Below are positions 10,500-24,300 of a DNA stretch of 64,000 nucleotides, piece by piece. Below the pieces are notes generated by a model. It was not told the DNA's origin, ran no database searches, and saw only the letters and a program-made list of their open reading frames with translations. Within the stretch, counting starts at the first letter, position 1; each line of letters starts with the position of its first letter. The translations under genes were made by a program, and so were the position numbers. Origin of the DNA: Apostichopus japonicus (lineage: Eukaryota; Echinodermata; Holothuroidea; Aspidochirotida; Stichopodidae); the NCBI RefSeq assembly GCF_037975245.1, contig NC_092580.1, positions 4,068,501 through 4,132,500 on the forward strand, written 5' to 3'.

Positions 10500-11230
10500 C
10501 AAAACAATCAATAATGAATAAAACATGTCAACATGCAATTAATCTAGGCGACATAAAGCATTTATATCTCTAAAAATAACCATCAAACACATATGTCAAT
10601 TTAAGCTAACTAAAGTGTAGGCCTAATTGTACATCAATTGACTTTGAATGATGTACAATTGACTTTGTATGCTGTTTGCTATGCTCTGAGCCTCTAAGTT
10701 CTGACAGGTCAGGTCCCATAACGTAGTGGTATTATATTGAGGTAATATTGGATAATTTAAAAAAAAAACACAGATTTTGATCAGCATACACCTGAAATGG
10801 ATTAAAACTCATCAAATATGTTACTCTGCTTGACTGCAAAAGGTATAGGTTGCCTGCTGTATCCTTGAGCTAGTAATGTTTAAAGGTGCATCAATTACGA
10901 AGGTGCATCAATTATGAAGCCTTTACTATACCTATCATACACAGTAAAAGACCTGTATTTACAACCTTCTTATCACATATTTACTAATACTATTATGCAG
11001 TAATCTATATTTATACCACACTCATTTCGCAGCCTCTAGTCTACCATTGTCATGTGATTTGAGCTAGAAAGCACTGATAAATCCCACCAATCTACATTAC
11101 ATACAGTAAGCCTAATCTTACACAGATCAGCATATATCTATAAGCAAAACCAAAACTGATATTGCCAAAACTTTGCTGTGAATCTATACCATATTTGCTG
11201 TGGTTTCTGTTTCTGTAAGATACACGTTAA
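10500..11230. other. Intergenic or intronic, nothing recognised
   Basis: AT-rich DNA between the upstream exon at 10306-10380 and the LINE remnant. No exon, repeat array or RNA gene can be supported here. Confidence 0.4.
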
Positions 11231-11281
11231 AAACCTCTCTCGGGTATCACAATGAGGATGTTGGTGTGCAGCGCAGCAGTG

Positions 11282-12478
11282 CTAGTAACAAAGAGTGGGC
11301 AATCTTGTCTTAAACACCTCAAGATTAGGGCTCTCCTTAACTGCCAAGGATTGCATATTCCAGTCTTTTATAGTCCTAGGATAGAAACTATACCGAAAAG
11401 CACGATGATTATGTGGAATTTGAGTATAACGGCAGATCTCCCTGGTTTCAAGAAGGGATTAGTCTCATTTGGGACTGCAATTAGGCCATTAATAATTTGG
11501 TAAAAGAGCATAAGTCTGGCCCTTTTCCTTCTTTCTGTGAGGGGTTCCCACTTCAAAGTCTTCAAGATCTCAGTGACGCTGGGTTGCCTACGTAAATCTC
11601 GAGTTACAAAGCGTGCTGCCTTCCTTTAAATTTTTTCTATTTTATCTTGGTCTGAGACCTTATAGGGGTCCCAAATCTGAGCTGAATATTCAAGAGTAAA
11701 ACGACACATAGACATATAGGCCAATTCACGTAATTCTGGTGGACAAGAGCGCAAATTCCTATTAAGGAAGCCAAGGGTTATGCTGGTCCTAGAGCAAATC
11801 TTATCAATATGAATTAGAGAAAGATTAATTGTCACTAAACAGGATCCTAAGATAAGGTTGCGCAGTGACGCACTCCAATATTTGATTGTATATGGAGTAA
11901 ATGAATACAGATTTTGCCCCGCTAGGCTTTGTAGACATCATGAAGCATTAAGAGGGATTGAATTTCATGTCCCAAAGCGTAGCCCAGGATTCAAGAGCCT
12001 TCAGATCTTTCTGGAGGATGAGATGATCGTCAAATGAGTGAATGGGCCTATACAGCAAAGCATCATCCGCAAATAAACGAAGTTGCAATTTAATGTGATA
12101 AGTAATGTCGTTTATATAGCATAAGAACAGAACTGGGCCAAGAAAGGTGCCTTGTGGAACACCCGAGAGAACAGGAGCGGATGTTGTTGATGATATTCCA
12201 TCGATAATCACACTTTGGGTTCTATGTGACAAGACACTATTGATCCAACAGGAAAGATCTCCCGAATTCCATAATGGCCGATCTTGGCCAGCAATTTACG
12301 ATGAGAAACTACATCAAATGCCTAAGAGAAGTCAAGAATATTTATATCAACCTGGGTATTCTTATCATAATAGTGATCTAAATCTGAAATAGTCATGAGA
12401 AGCTGAGTAGTGCACGAATGACTTCTTCTAAAACCATGTTGTAGGTCTGTTAAAATGGCATGATTGTCACTTTTATGA
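11282..12478 (-). mobile_element. Decayed non-LTR retrotransposon (LINE), reverse-transcriptase 3' half
   Basis: Reading leftward: LTDLQHGFRRSHSCTTQLL (RT start), DINILDFS-stop-AFDVVSH (the SKAFD block with a TAG in it), a frameshift near 12240, then SGVPQGTFLGPVLF and LFADDALLY (YxDD-type catalytic box as FADD). Then a C-terminal part LKWEPLTERRKRARLMLFY, another frameshift near 11400, FRYSFYPRTIKDWN and a TAG at 11284-11282. The in-frame stop and at least two frameshifts make it inactive; the 5' endonuclease part is absent. Clade is CR1/Jockey-like by motif pattern. Confidence 0.85.
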
Positions 12479-12479
12479 T

Positions 12480-13246
12480 TGTCACATTAATATACACTAT
12501 TATTAACAGTACATGATCTGTATTATACATACAGGGTAGTGTTGCACCATTATTGGCATGTATTGTCATATTGATATCACTTACATCGATATCCACTGAA
12601 ATTAAGGTCATTTACTGATAGTTTGCAACTGATAGTGATACTGCCTTGTCACAGTTCAAAATGTTTTGGCCTAAAAAGCAATCTCCCCTTTGTGGCATTT
12701 CAATGACATCTTAAATCAAAATTGGGCACCTTAGTTACCCAGTGAAGCCCGTGCTACAAACATTTTGAACTGCAACGTTAACTGTATGCCTAAGTAACAG
12801 AAACTTGATCATTGCTATTAAACCCCAACTCCATTCGCTATAGCACCTACTTGTACTGTGCACTATCTTCGAACATACAATGCGGTGATAGGCTAGGCCT
12901 CACACTGCTACAGATCGAAGACAGTACAACACATATTTATAACTCGAACGTTTTTCTTTACTCCACGTGATAATCTTTCATTTTCAAACTAGGCTTTTTG
13001 GATTTTGTTTTAATACATGATCTTACCATTTCTGTCATCTTGCGCACAGGTTTCGGTCGTTTAAAAGATTCGATTCTTCGTAACTGAATGGCTAGCTTGT
13101 CTTGCAAGTTGTTATAAGATTATCCTATAATCTGTGTGTATTACTTGATCAAGAGTCTAAAGATTACGTGGTCAGCGCAGCCACGACGACACATGGGCTT
13201 CTCGGAAATCTTCGAATCTTCTCGAAGATTGTTGTCGTATGGGAAG
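12480..13246. other. Stretch with no recognised gene
   Basis: Between the LINE and the second foldback element. No exon-like segment with convincing splice sites was found on either strand; the first exons of the minus-strand gene could be hidden here. Confidence 0.35.
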
Positions 13247-13254
13247 CCAAAATG

Positions 13255-14062
13255 AGGACAAACTAAAACAATGACAGCGAATGACAGCAATTGACTTTGT
13301 ACAGGGTTAATTATCATTCGCGAATGACAGCGAATGACAACGAATGACAACGAAGGACGTTGGTGAGTGGAGATAGAATGATTAACGCAGTGGAGTAAAT
13401 TAAAATGCGGTTCATTGGTTTTCTTCGCAAAAATGATTTGAGGAAAATCGCCATTCCAGCTATGTTAGATGTGAATGATTAGCCATAGCCATGATGTTCA
13501 CGTGCAACGAGGATCGACTACATCATCATATGTGATGAGCAATTGAATGCGTTACGACGAACATTACCCTAAATTGTATTTATATATAAGCCATATATCA
13601 ACAATTGTATTTTACTTAAGCAGAATAAAATTCCACTTAAGTGAAATTGACGCCCAAAATATAGTCTTCCACTTAAGTGAAATTGTATTCCACTTAAGTG
13701 GAATACATTTCCACTTAAGTGAAATGGAATTCTACATAAGTGAAATTGAATTCCACTTAAGTGGAACACATTTTACTTAAGTGAAATAAAATTTCACTTA
13801 AGTAGAATGTATTCCACATAAGTGAAATGTATTCGACTTAAGTCTAATTGCCAGGTAACTGTTAAAACGGCTTGCCATACGTCCACTCGGTTTGCGTGGC
13901 TTGAATATACCCACGAAGTCTGAACTGTGCTATCCGGTTGAAGCAAATGTCTGTACTGTCATTCACTGTCATTTGTTTTAGTCAACGCAATCATTTTTAG
14001 TCTGTACAACATATTGTCATTCGTTATGTGTAACGCAATTGTCATTCGTTTTAGTAGCACCC
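13255..14062. mobile_element. Second foldback element, about 808 bp
   Basis: Ends carry inverted arrays of a short unit: GAATGACA copies at about 13270-13350 and TGTCATTC copies at 13960-14047, with outer caps ACTAAAAC (13262-13269) and GTTTTAGT (14048-14055). A perfect 8-bp direct repeat CCAAAATG lies at 13247-13254 and 14063-14070, 7 nt outside each cap. This is the same architecture and the same 8-bp duplication length as the 7.9-9.2 kb element, but the units are unrelated. The centre holds a palindromic array (13607-13851). No coding frame. Confidence 0.65.
13607..13851. repeat. Array of palindromic 20-21-bp units around CACTTAAGTG
   Basis: About eleven units, each centred on CACTTAAGTG or a one- or two-base variant and joined by AT-rich linkers such as AAATTGAATT. 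Because each unit is its own reverse complement, both strands give similar open frames (repeated FHLS). The array lies inside the second foldback element and could extrude cruciforms. Confidence 0.85.
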
Positions 14063-14070
14063 CCAAAATG

Positions 14071-15842
14071 GACATTATTCAGTAACTTTTCATGCAGCTT
14101 TTACTTCCCTATACAGTGGTAAATTTTGTGTCACATTATGCAAAAAAACCAATACAAGTCATTATTTGAGGTTCGTTTTCGCAGCATAATGACCAAGGCT
14201 TGAATTTTTATTGGGCAGTCAGTCAGCTGTCACACAAAGGCCGCTTTTTCAGACAAATATCTTGTCTTATTCATGAAGTTTTTACTGGCGCATAATGACT
14301 TCAAGAAAAATCGTAGTCATGATGCGACAATATTTTACAATCACATAATGATCAAGAAAGCAAAAACTAATTAAGCGGCAATATTATTGTCAGATAAGGA
14401 CTAAAGTAAATCGTACTTATAATGGGGCAGTCTTTACTGCAGCAGAGAACGACTCCCGTAACCTACTCGTTATTCGGCAACATTTACCGCAGCAGGAACG
14501 ACAATAAAACATTCGCCAAATACGGATATTATTTATGCGGCGTTAAAGCAGCTGTCCCAACTAAACCTCGTGAAAGGCTTTGACTCCCAAGTTGGTTCCC
14601 ACATCTTCGATGATTGCACGATCATCCTCCCCAGTCACCTCTCTCCCCCTTCTGTCCCCTTCCCCACCAGCCGCTGTGAGCTATATCCCCTCAGTCCCCG
14701 GGGAATGTATTCTCGTGATCGTGTATTGATTGCCAATTGATGTTGCCTCATGTGACACTGATGGTCCTTTTACTTAAATTTACTTAAAATTTTGTATAAA
14801 GCACATCAATTATGTCCAAATGCACTGTCAATCTCCATCATATACGGTACTAATGGCAATATGGTACTTTTGATAGTAGTTCACGTCCATATTGAGTTCA
14901 TTTGGGTTGCAGTGTGTATGCGACAGTTTCTAAAGTGTATATTTTCTCCGACATTGCATACTACTGTCATTCGTGTTATCTTATTTGCGCATTTACATTG
15001 TTTTGTAACTCTTAACTATAATTAAAGAACACAACTACGGGGTACCGTTTCGAGAAAATGGCTGGTTATTTTCATTGCATTTTTTTTTCAATAAATTCTT
15101 AACTTCTTGGACACAATCAATCTTTAATTAGGGGCTCGGTATGAGTGCAAGGGATTAGTCAACGGTCCACCGTGCATTTATTGCAGTACAGTGCACGAAC
15201 GGGGGTATAGGCCTATACATTAACCCAACATTTGAATGACATGCAATACCGTGCTGGACGTAAGTCAAAAGGTCAACATTATCTCCAAAACTCATACAAA
15301 TTAACCAAACTTTTTCATGATATCTTATAAGGATAACATTGTCTCATACCCTGTTACGATGAAGTCGGCGTCCATCAAACCTCTTTACAGCCTTTAATTA
15401 TGCACATTACAAGGGCAGCTCTGTACTTAAGTATTAAAGAACACAACTTTAGCGGTCATTACAGCCTTTTGACCTTTCAGATTTATTTCTAGCATTTCTC
15501 ATTGTTCATTTAAATACAAAAAAATATTTTGTGTCCTTTTTTTTCAAAACAAATGTTTACAACTATCTTACATTGTAATAACAAACTATATGCTATGTCT
15601 GGTATTAAGAAGAATCATACTAGGGCATGGGGAAGAGGAGATGGGAGAAAAAGGGAATGACACCGTTATTCCGTACATATCTTATATTTCTCGCACAAAC
15701 AAATGTATAACTTGCTCATAAATATTGCCGATCGAAACAAATTCCTCAAATTGAGGCATTTATCTGAGCCTCCGCAGCGTTGCTGCTCTTCTTTTAAATT
15801 AACGTGCATATATTTGATAACCGGCCAGATTCGATGAGGGAA
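14071..15842. other. Intergenic stretch, nothing recognised
   Basis: AT-rich spacer between the second foldback element and the repeat at 15843. ATAATGA phrases recur loosely between 14180 and 14420 without a clean period. No gene or RNA can be supported. Confidence 0.4.
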
Positions 15843-16051
15843 CACGTTTTATTATAGTTCAATTGTTGAAGAACGCCCCTGCAATTTTGTGTAAACTTCA
15901 AAATACCCTTTTTTTCGCAAATCATTTTCGTAAGAAAAACAAATTAATTGTTGTTATCCGAATTTGCATAGAAGATCCATTTATTGCAGCAAAAATTGAG
16001 CATAAGGTAAATTTGTGGCTTCTCTCCAATGTATTTTTGTGCTTATATTTG
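15843..16051 (+). repeat. Dispersed repeat, copy B (partner at 361-537)
   Basis: Direct-orientation copy of the 361-537 repeat, slightly longer because of an insertion after the first 40 bases. It is followed by a short ACTAT microsatellite (about 16053-16073). Confidence 0.75.
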
Positions 16052-16985
16052 ACTATACTATACTATACTATACTATTTGTCCGTAGTTTTGTCTACACGC
16101 AAAGCTGCGCTATTAACTACTTTATTGTGTGTGTGGGGTTTACATGGGGAGGGGTCCACACTTCCTGGGTAAGCGCACAGCGGTACGATTCAAATTGTAC
16201 GATGTTACGTCAGAGTATCAGGTGAGAGAACCTCGGCTTCCGATGACTCATTCTCATGGGAAGTTCCCGCCTTATGTACACGCCCCCTTAACAACATCTC
16301 GTGTTGGTATGTCAAGTGATTGTAAAAACTTTGCTGAAAATTGAACGATAAGTTGAGCATAATTTTCCAATGTAGTCAATTCTTACCATTCGCTAAAATA
16401 ATTTCCTCCCTTACGTACGAAAGTTTTTCTAGTATTAAAGTTAATTGGTAGAACCGATCAAAAGATGTTAACAAAATCTAGCCGAACTTGCTAAATGTTA
16501 CTATTAGGCTAGTAATATATTGGTCACATTAAAACATTTCATTCGTTACAGGTTGTTAAAAGTACTCGCTCGTCGCTTATATTCATGTCTTACGTAATGG
16601 CATTCAATGTGTTAGTGAAAACGGAAATACAAATTTGGATGTTTACCACTTAAATATCAGTTTGTTGTTAATACCTTAAACAGACAAGCGAATTTGGGAG
16701 ACTCTCAGTTATGTGTAGTTAGGGAAGGCGAACACTTCGCTCACCTGTAGACTGTAACTGTAAGTCGTAATACGCGTACACTAACAAATAACATTAGGCT
16801 TAGGCCTAAGTACTTACAAATATTACAAGTACTAGGCTAACCGTCATTCGATACCGACGTGAAGCTGATTTTCACGGAGCACCGTGTATTTAAGTTTGCA
16901 ACCAGTTGATTGTGTAACTAAAAGGATCATTATCAACGTGTTTGGTTTAAGCAACAACAGTTTGAGGCTACCATAGCCAACAGGA

Positions 16986-17084
16986 ATGGCAGTTTTTGAG
17001 AAGAAGAAATCGGTTTTGGCCTTGGATGATACAGTTCCATTACAGTGCACCATAGAAGCAGCTCAGAATGTTGAAACACACATT
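16986..17084 (+). CDS. PXK: PXK coding exon 1
   Basis: 33 codons from the ATG, ends THI/GTAAGT, phase 0. Contains [17 protein letters not shown], the start of the PX domain. Confidence 0.9.
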
Positions 17085-20000
17085 GTAAGTATATCAACAA
17101 TCATATTTGTGAGGAAAGGTTTATTGAATAATAAACAACCACTAACAAGCTTAACTTCAAAATTTCCCGGAACATCTTGCATGCATTATAGTCTCCCAGG
17201 TATGTTCAGGCAGCTCAACATATATGTAATACACATTAATTGCAAACTAAGAGTACATGCAAAGTTTCAGTATATCACACAATGAGGTATATTGTTATCA
17301 AATGTTGTTCCTTTTTGAAAAGGAAGAGGGGTGAATAATTGATGGACACTCAGTCGGTCCCCCCCCCCTACAAAGACAAACAAGGGTGGCCACTTGTTTC
17401 AAAATTCAATGAAATGTATTTCATTTGGCTGCACCTCTGGCTGGTTGCATTTCTAAAACTGAAACTAAATAAATGTCGTTTGATATAAGTTTGCAGATCT
17501 CACAGAGCATTTAAAAGCAGTTTGTTTGTGCACTGTATATGTATGTGAAATTGTCAGGTATGTGTAACCCATAGAGTGACGAGTACACAGACATTTACTG
17601 ACACAATACTGACACAAAAACAACCTACCTTAAGATGCCTCCAAGATGTGTTGTCCATTTTGGACAACCAAGACATTAATCCGCTTGGCTTCAAGCTTGC
17701 TACCAGCTGCTGTTTCAAGAGGGAAAAGAAACACATTTCATTGTATTTATGGGGTGAATAAAATATGTTAACTATCAACATATAGAGAGGTTGATGTATC
17801 CATTATTTCAGCAACATTTTTTTAAGTTGATTTTGATAAACCATAACTTGATGATATTTCATACTACCTGTAAAAGCCCATGATAATGTAGTTCATTTAC
17901 TTCATCAAGTCACAGCACATGTCAGCTAATTTTTAATAAACAGAAAACCTTGATTAGTTTTTCCAATTTGGTTTGTACTTTATTGAAAGGTTGAGAATGT
18001 AAACAAATTCACTGAATTTCCATTTGCCAACCTTCAGTATTTGAAAGAATCTTAGTTTGATTAATTGCAACTACAAGTAAATTAACTTGGTTTGGTAAAC
18101 TTACCAAGCATATAATAACTGTTTGAAGCAAAGACAGCTGTTCCCATTCCAAATCCACTTTTTTCCCAGAAAGAAACAATGATAGTGCACGCACAGCTAT
18201 TAAATCTCTACCGTTTTTTTTTATAGCAACCATAAGAACGTAATGGTTATACTAAAAGCTTGACCATTTAGTTTCTTTGATTTGTAGAAATAGCAAACTG
18301 TACAAGAGGATTCCCCCCCCTCATGTTTGTACAGTTTAAACCTCATCAGTACAGCTGGTAATTTTAAGCATAATGTTATGACTTGCTAAATTACTGTTTC
18401 ACAGAATGGTATCAACATTCCAGAGTTTCTGACCCTCCAAAATATTTCCTACTACTCGTTTTAGGGAGTGTCAGATTAGACTTAGGGTATTTCTCAGAGA
18501 GGGCTCAAGGTGATTGGAATTCGGCAGTAGAAATGTCGGTTAAAGTTCTAACTTTATCACTGTTTGACTCTCTTTCATAAATGGGGGGGGGGCCACTTAT
18601 GATTTTATATTAATTTCTATAATTAACAAAACTGCTGATAATTATTATTATGATTTTTATTAATAAGGGTTTTCAACATTTCCTCAGAGCAGTGTACAAT
18701 CAATCATAAGATGCGCATGCCAATAACTTCGATTTGAAGAAGGAAAACAAAAAAGATTCTTGTGACATCGTTTTTTTCATTTCAGGACTATGTCATCAGA
18801 GTTCAACGAGGTCCAGATCCCGAGAAAAATTGGCAGGTAAGAGGGTGCATGCGAATGTTTCCTGTTACATCCATCATCACTTTCTAGTTAAAATTCTCTG
18901 GCATCTTTTTGTACTACGTTGATTTCCTGGGATGACCTAATTAAGTCTAGGAAGGGTTCCCAGCTGGAATGAGTTAACTATCATGTTATAATGATGGCTT
19001 TGATTTGGATCTCAGACTTTGATGATGAAGTCTTTTAGTCTTTTCTTGTTCAGCAAACCTGTGCATCCTTTAGTACAGTCTAGATTACATACTGTTTGCT
19101 ATATATATATATATATTATATTCTGACATGTAGTATTAATCAAGAGGTGGTCTCAGACTTGGCAAGTGCTGTAATGTTGTGAGAGATGGAAAAAACAAAA
19201 GTATACACTGAAGTCCCATTAGAGTAGGATATATGGTACCAATGTTTTGAAAGCGCCAAATGGTTTGAAGTGCTAAGTGACCCCAGGGTATGGCATGGAA
19301 AGTCCAATGCTTTACCAGCCGAGCTGATTTGTTGTAGGCTAGAGTATATATATGGCAGAAAACCCGGGAAGGGTATCAGGACAGTTCAAGAACATAAATA
19401 TTACAATTAACCTTTTAAGGAATATTGAAGACAAAGCAAGTGCAGCGAAAACCAGTAGATGTAAAAATGTTGATGAATAATTTCAGGACTTCCTCTGTGT
19501 TGCATAAAAGGGTAGGCCTGGTCATTACTATAGAAATGAATGGCATGGCAGAGCGGTATATTCTGAGATGGTGTGCCAACTAAATTGTGAATTTGTGAGA
19601 AAACTTGTAAAGCACCAGGAAATCTTGTAAAAGACTGACAGATATCGGATACCCCTACAGCATGAAAGTGGCTACAAAGAGATTCAGAGAAAAAAACACA
19701 TATTTTTTTATTACATATCAGCTTTCAAAAATCTAGCATTGTTTTCATTAAGGTGTTTCTTAATACAAAGCTTATTTTCATAGTTGTTGGACAGTCGACT
19801 GCATTTTGACCAGTTAGTGTGTATTCTAAAAGTTGTACAAGTATGAAGTTTATAACATAACAATATATATAATGCAATATGATAAAAAGTTAAAAACCAT
19901 ATTCTTATGGACTCTCGTTATTCTATTCTTTTTTGTTCTTTTTTTTCTACCTTTCAATCACAGATTCACAGAAGATACAGCGACTTTGTAGCCTTGCACG

Positions 20001-21302
20001 AACAATTGAAAACCAGTAACCTTGAACTACCACTGCCGCCAAAGAAAATCTTTGGGAATATGGAGCGTGAATTTGTAGCGGACAGACAGATGGCACTTCA
20101 GAGATACCTTAGCCTCATTCTCTCACATCATATGCTCTCCAGCAGTCTGTTTTTTAAGAAATTTCTAGATCCAACGAACTACCCTGTAGATTTATCAGGT
20201 AACGTACATACCAAATGTTTTGACTGTTTGATGCCAGTTTACACTCGAAGCAATATCAGGGAGGGTTTTACTTAAAACATCGTCAAAGTCTGTGAATGTT
20301 CATGTTATGGGAAGGTCGGGAGATGTAGCTTTAACAAGGAAAATTCTACACAGATTAAGGTTGATCTTAAAGAACAAAGCTCAGTCTAGGATTTAATAGA
20401 TAGCTTTCGTTTAAAAGGTTTTATAGCACAAAATTGATGTTTGTCTACTTGTCCTATTTTACAATCAAATATTCACTGCAAACTTTATGTTCCACACTTT
20501 AACCCTCCCCCCCCCCCCATCAGCAGTTGTGTAAGTACAAAATTTTATCCTCATATGTTTTATTAAATTGAGCTACTGTTTTGGTTATTAAACCTGCAAG
20601 AATCTACTTTGGAAACTATCAAAATTAGTTGCTATATTAGTAAACTATACACAACCTGCGTCAGTTCTTATTCCTTATTCTTTTAGACTTTAGCAATTAA
20701 GGCAAATGAATTGTTTTGTTGGCTATTCATCATAAAACCGGGAGTTGCATGTACGATTAATGTCAAGTTTTTCGACAAAACAACATGCATGATATGAATG
20801 TGTGCTTTGGACAAATTCATGTTTTCAGTTTTGTTATCTAACAGATCGTTATAATTCATAATTGTATTTTAAGTGGGGACAAAACCTCTAAAAGCAGCCT
20901 AATAATGACATTTACATGTGTCATGTTTGGTACATATATGTGCACAGTGTGTCGTACGATCAGGTAAATCAAAAACATACAACAAGCATCATTGATCAAT
21001 CTTTCTGTCCAGAGGTGTACCATCCTTAAAAAAAAAAAAAAAAAAAATATCATACAAATGGACAAAAGGATACAATATTGTCTATTGTCTCCTTTACATA
21101 TAGGGTATCAGCTCAAGCACTTTGATATTAGCAATTTTTCAAATAACAGCAAATTTCAGTGTCAAAAGACTCAATTAAGATAGTGGCCTACATGGCTTCT
21201 GTATTAAAACTGTCATTCTGTGACAATGTACCAAGTTAGTGGTTTGCAGTTGACTGACTGTAACTATGCTGTAACTCCATCAGATTTTTCCATATACAGT
21301 AT

Positions 21303-21341
<39 letters not shown>

Positions 21342-24300
21342 CGAAACAAATTCACCGAAAATGTAAGCTCTGTATCTCAAGTGGTTTTGATTGAAGTAAT
21401 GTCGATTTGAAATGTGTTATGTAATCCATATTTCCACTGAATATGTTGCAACAGATTTGTTCCCAATTGTTCCTTTTTTTTTCTTCATTGCAGTTTAAGT
21501 TTACGAAAGCTCAAAAAATGAGTTTTGTCACTTTTGTGGGGTGATTCCCTTAATTTCCAAAAAATTCAGAATTTCGGTTGATTATGTTTGACATGGAATG
21601 ACACATTAAAAATTTCCTATCCTAGCCTGCAATTTGTTTTCATTTGAATGCATGTTTACAGCCCAAACGTGTTTCAAAAAGCATCACTGCGCAAACTGTA
21701 CATACACATGATTTTGAGAATTGTTAGCTAAATTTTCTATGCACACAATATAACAAGCACATGTACTGTACATGTAGATTGGTGTTGTTGTCAGTAGGAC
21801 TGTACATTGTATATTATCATAGATTTATACCAGGCTGTGTGTAATGTTACAAGCTTAGTGTCTCTCTCACAAAGGTATTGCAAAATGTGAACTTTGAACA
21901 GATGTTGTTGATCCAAGAAAACTGTGGTTTTGTACCGTTGTTGAGCACTAACAGAACTGTTGTAAACATTGGCTTAATATTTGAAATGTTGCGTGATTAA
22001 CTCTATAGCTAAGAGGTTTTGATTTGTTGGTTGAGGAGAACAGTCTGAAGATTCCAAAGATTATGATTGGAAAGGAGGAAAATCATCATATGTTTCTTAT
22101 ATGACATAGATCTTTGTCAAGAACAACACTTGAAAATATCTATCTCGTTCCATTTCTAGTTTTGAAAATTCTGCCTGGGAGCTGTCATTCCGCAAATCTG
22201 GAATGTCATAGTGCCGAACTTTTACCCACTCTCTGTTTTTCATTTCATATTTTCAAGGTAGAAATGTTAACAGTGTTGACACTGAAGCCAAAGATATGTT
22301 TAGGTCATGTTAAGAGGGTCAGTAATTTAGAATCATGATTTTTCAAAACTCCATCTCCCTCGCAGTAAAATAAATATTGCAATAGATACAGAAGAAAATA
22401 CAAAAAACTCGAAGCAGACACGGTTTGATTGTGTCGTAAGACTTGATCGAGTCTCCAGCCGTGTGTGTGTATGTGATGTCTCTATTCAATTTCTGCAGCA
22501 CTATTTGGTGCATTAGTTCATGACAGGTATATCTACCACACAGACTAATTTCGGTATGGTCTGTGTCTCAATGATACTTAGGGGAAGTTAGGGTGTTTCT
22601 TTAAGGTTTCGTGATCTGAGAGGAACAATGTGAACATCTGCACAAAACTCTCTTTTAATACACAGTTTGCCAAGAATGTTGTGGTATTTAGTTACAGTAT
22701 TACAGTACTTCTGTTCTTGTTGGAGAAACATTTCTTGAATCTGGAAAACCTTAACAGGTCCACCTGGGTCCCCCAACCCCTCCCCACCCCCTCCCCGTCC
22801 CATCAAATATGCTATAAATAAAAACGATAGTCAGTTTTGGTCAAAATGTATTAAAGTACTATTTAATACTGTTCTCATCTGAGTATCTTACCTTAGTTAG
22901 ACATTTTATGATTTACCATTTAAATTATAATCAATTAATCATATAACAGACTTATCTTATCACCTCATCACCTCCTCTTTTATCATCTCTTTATCATCTC
23001 TTTATCACATGAGAATAATCTGGAGAGAGAGAGAGGTGGAGAGAACCTCAAGAAAAACAGTTTGTTAATCTTCTAGCAAATGTTGAAATATGCTTAAATA
23101 TAGGAAGAAACTGGTGTTCCTATTTTAAGAGAAATTTCCAGTCTGTGAAAGTGACAACCCCAGCAAACATTCTTAAAATCAAATGACCTTGTGGTGCATG
23201 GTCGCTACTTCTTCCACACATCTTATTCAACACTGATGGTATTTTATGTACTTATCGATAGGTGCAAAAGAAATTGTGCGGAATTTAATTGAATTACGAA
23301 TGTGTGTATCGGGTTACCCATGTTTTACTCTATTGTTTCTCCTCAGAGGTGGCGCTTCAACACGTGTCCATGTTGTTCAGGTCAGAGCCGTTCTGGGATA
23401 TGATCGAGCCCCTCAAAGACATGGGTTGGAGGATAAGGAAATGTTTCTTTATGGTCAGGCCAAAAGATCAAGCCAAAGTGAAGCAGGTGTTAGCATGGGT
23501 AAGTTGTTTCATTTAAATCAGAGCTGTGAACGAGTCACAGACTTATATCGTAAGGTTGATTCGAGTCGCGATCAGCGATCATCTGGACTCGATTCAAAGC
23601 TATTGACTCGAGTCACTGTATAATCTCTACCTGAAAACTATGAATCTTCTACGGGTCCTTTCATCTTGGAGAATGAGTGACCTGGCAACATATTACTACA
23701 CTGGTGTTAAAGGAGAAGTCGAATCAGTTCGTTGATATCAGTTAATTGCCAAGCTGCAGTTGTACATAGATAATGAGCATGGAAATATGTTGCTAGTTGA
23801 TTGTACTAGATTGTTTGGTGTTGACCTTCTATGCTCAATGTACAGTTGATCTGTAAAACCACAAGGCCGTATTGTACAGATAAGACACTGTAGGTGAAAT
23901 AAAAAATATAAAAAATAAACATTTTATTTTATTTTTTATGTTATTTTTTTATTTTTCTGTACTATCAGAATGTTCATAATTTTAATGTATTATGTTCAAA
24001 ACAGTGAAGAAGGTTGTTGTTCAATGGATTTAATCGAAGGGTAAAATTGTTTCAAAACCCCAAAACAATTTTAATGACAAAGATATAAAGAAGCACCCAA
24101 AAATATCATCACAAAACTGGAAATGATTGGATATGATGTTTAAGAAAGATTTTTTTGTCTTTTAGCATTTAGTGTTTTAAAATGCTTACATCAGAGAGAA
24201 CACATGTATATATTTAATTGCTACTGCGCCAATGTTGGTGAGCGACGTATTCCAAATGGCCATTGTAGTTGTAGTTGCACTGTGCGAATATAATCTAAAA

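Noticed and set aside
13547-13780. FHLS-repeat frames on both strands
   Set aside because: Self-complementary palindromic array gives the same peptide both ways; not a gene.
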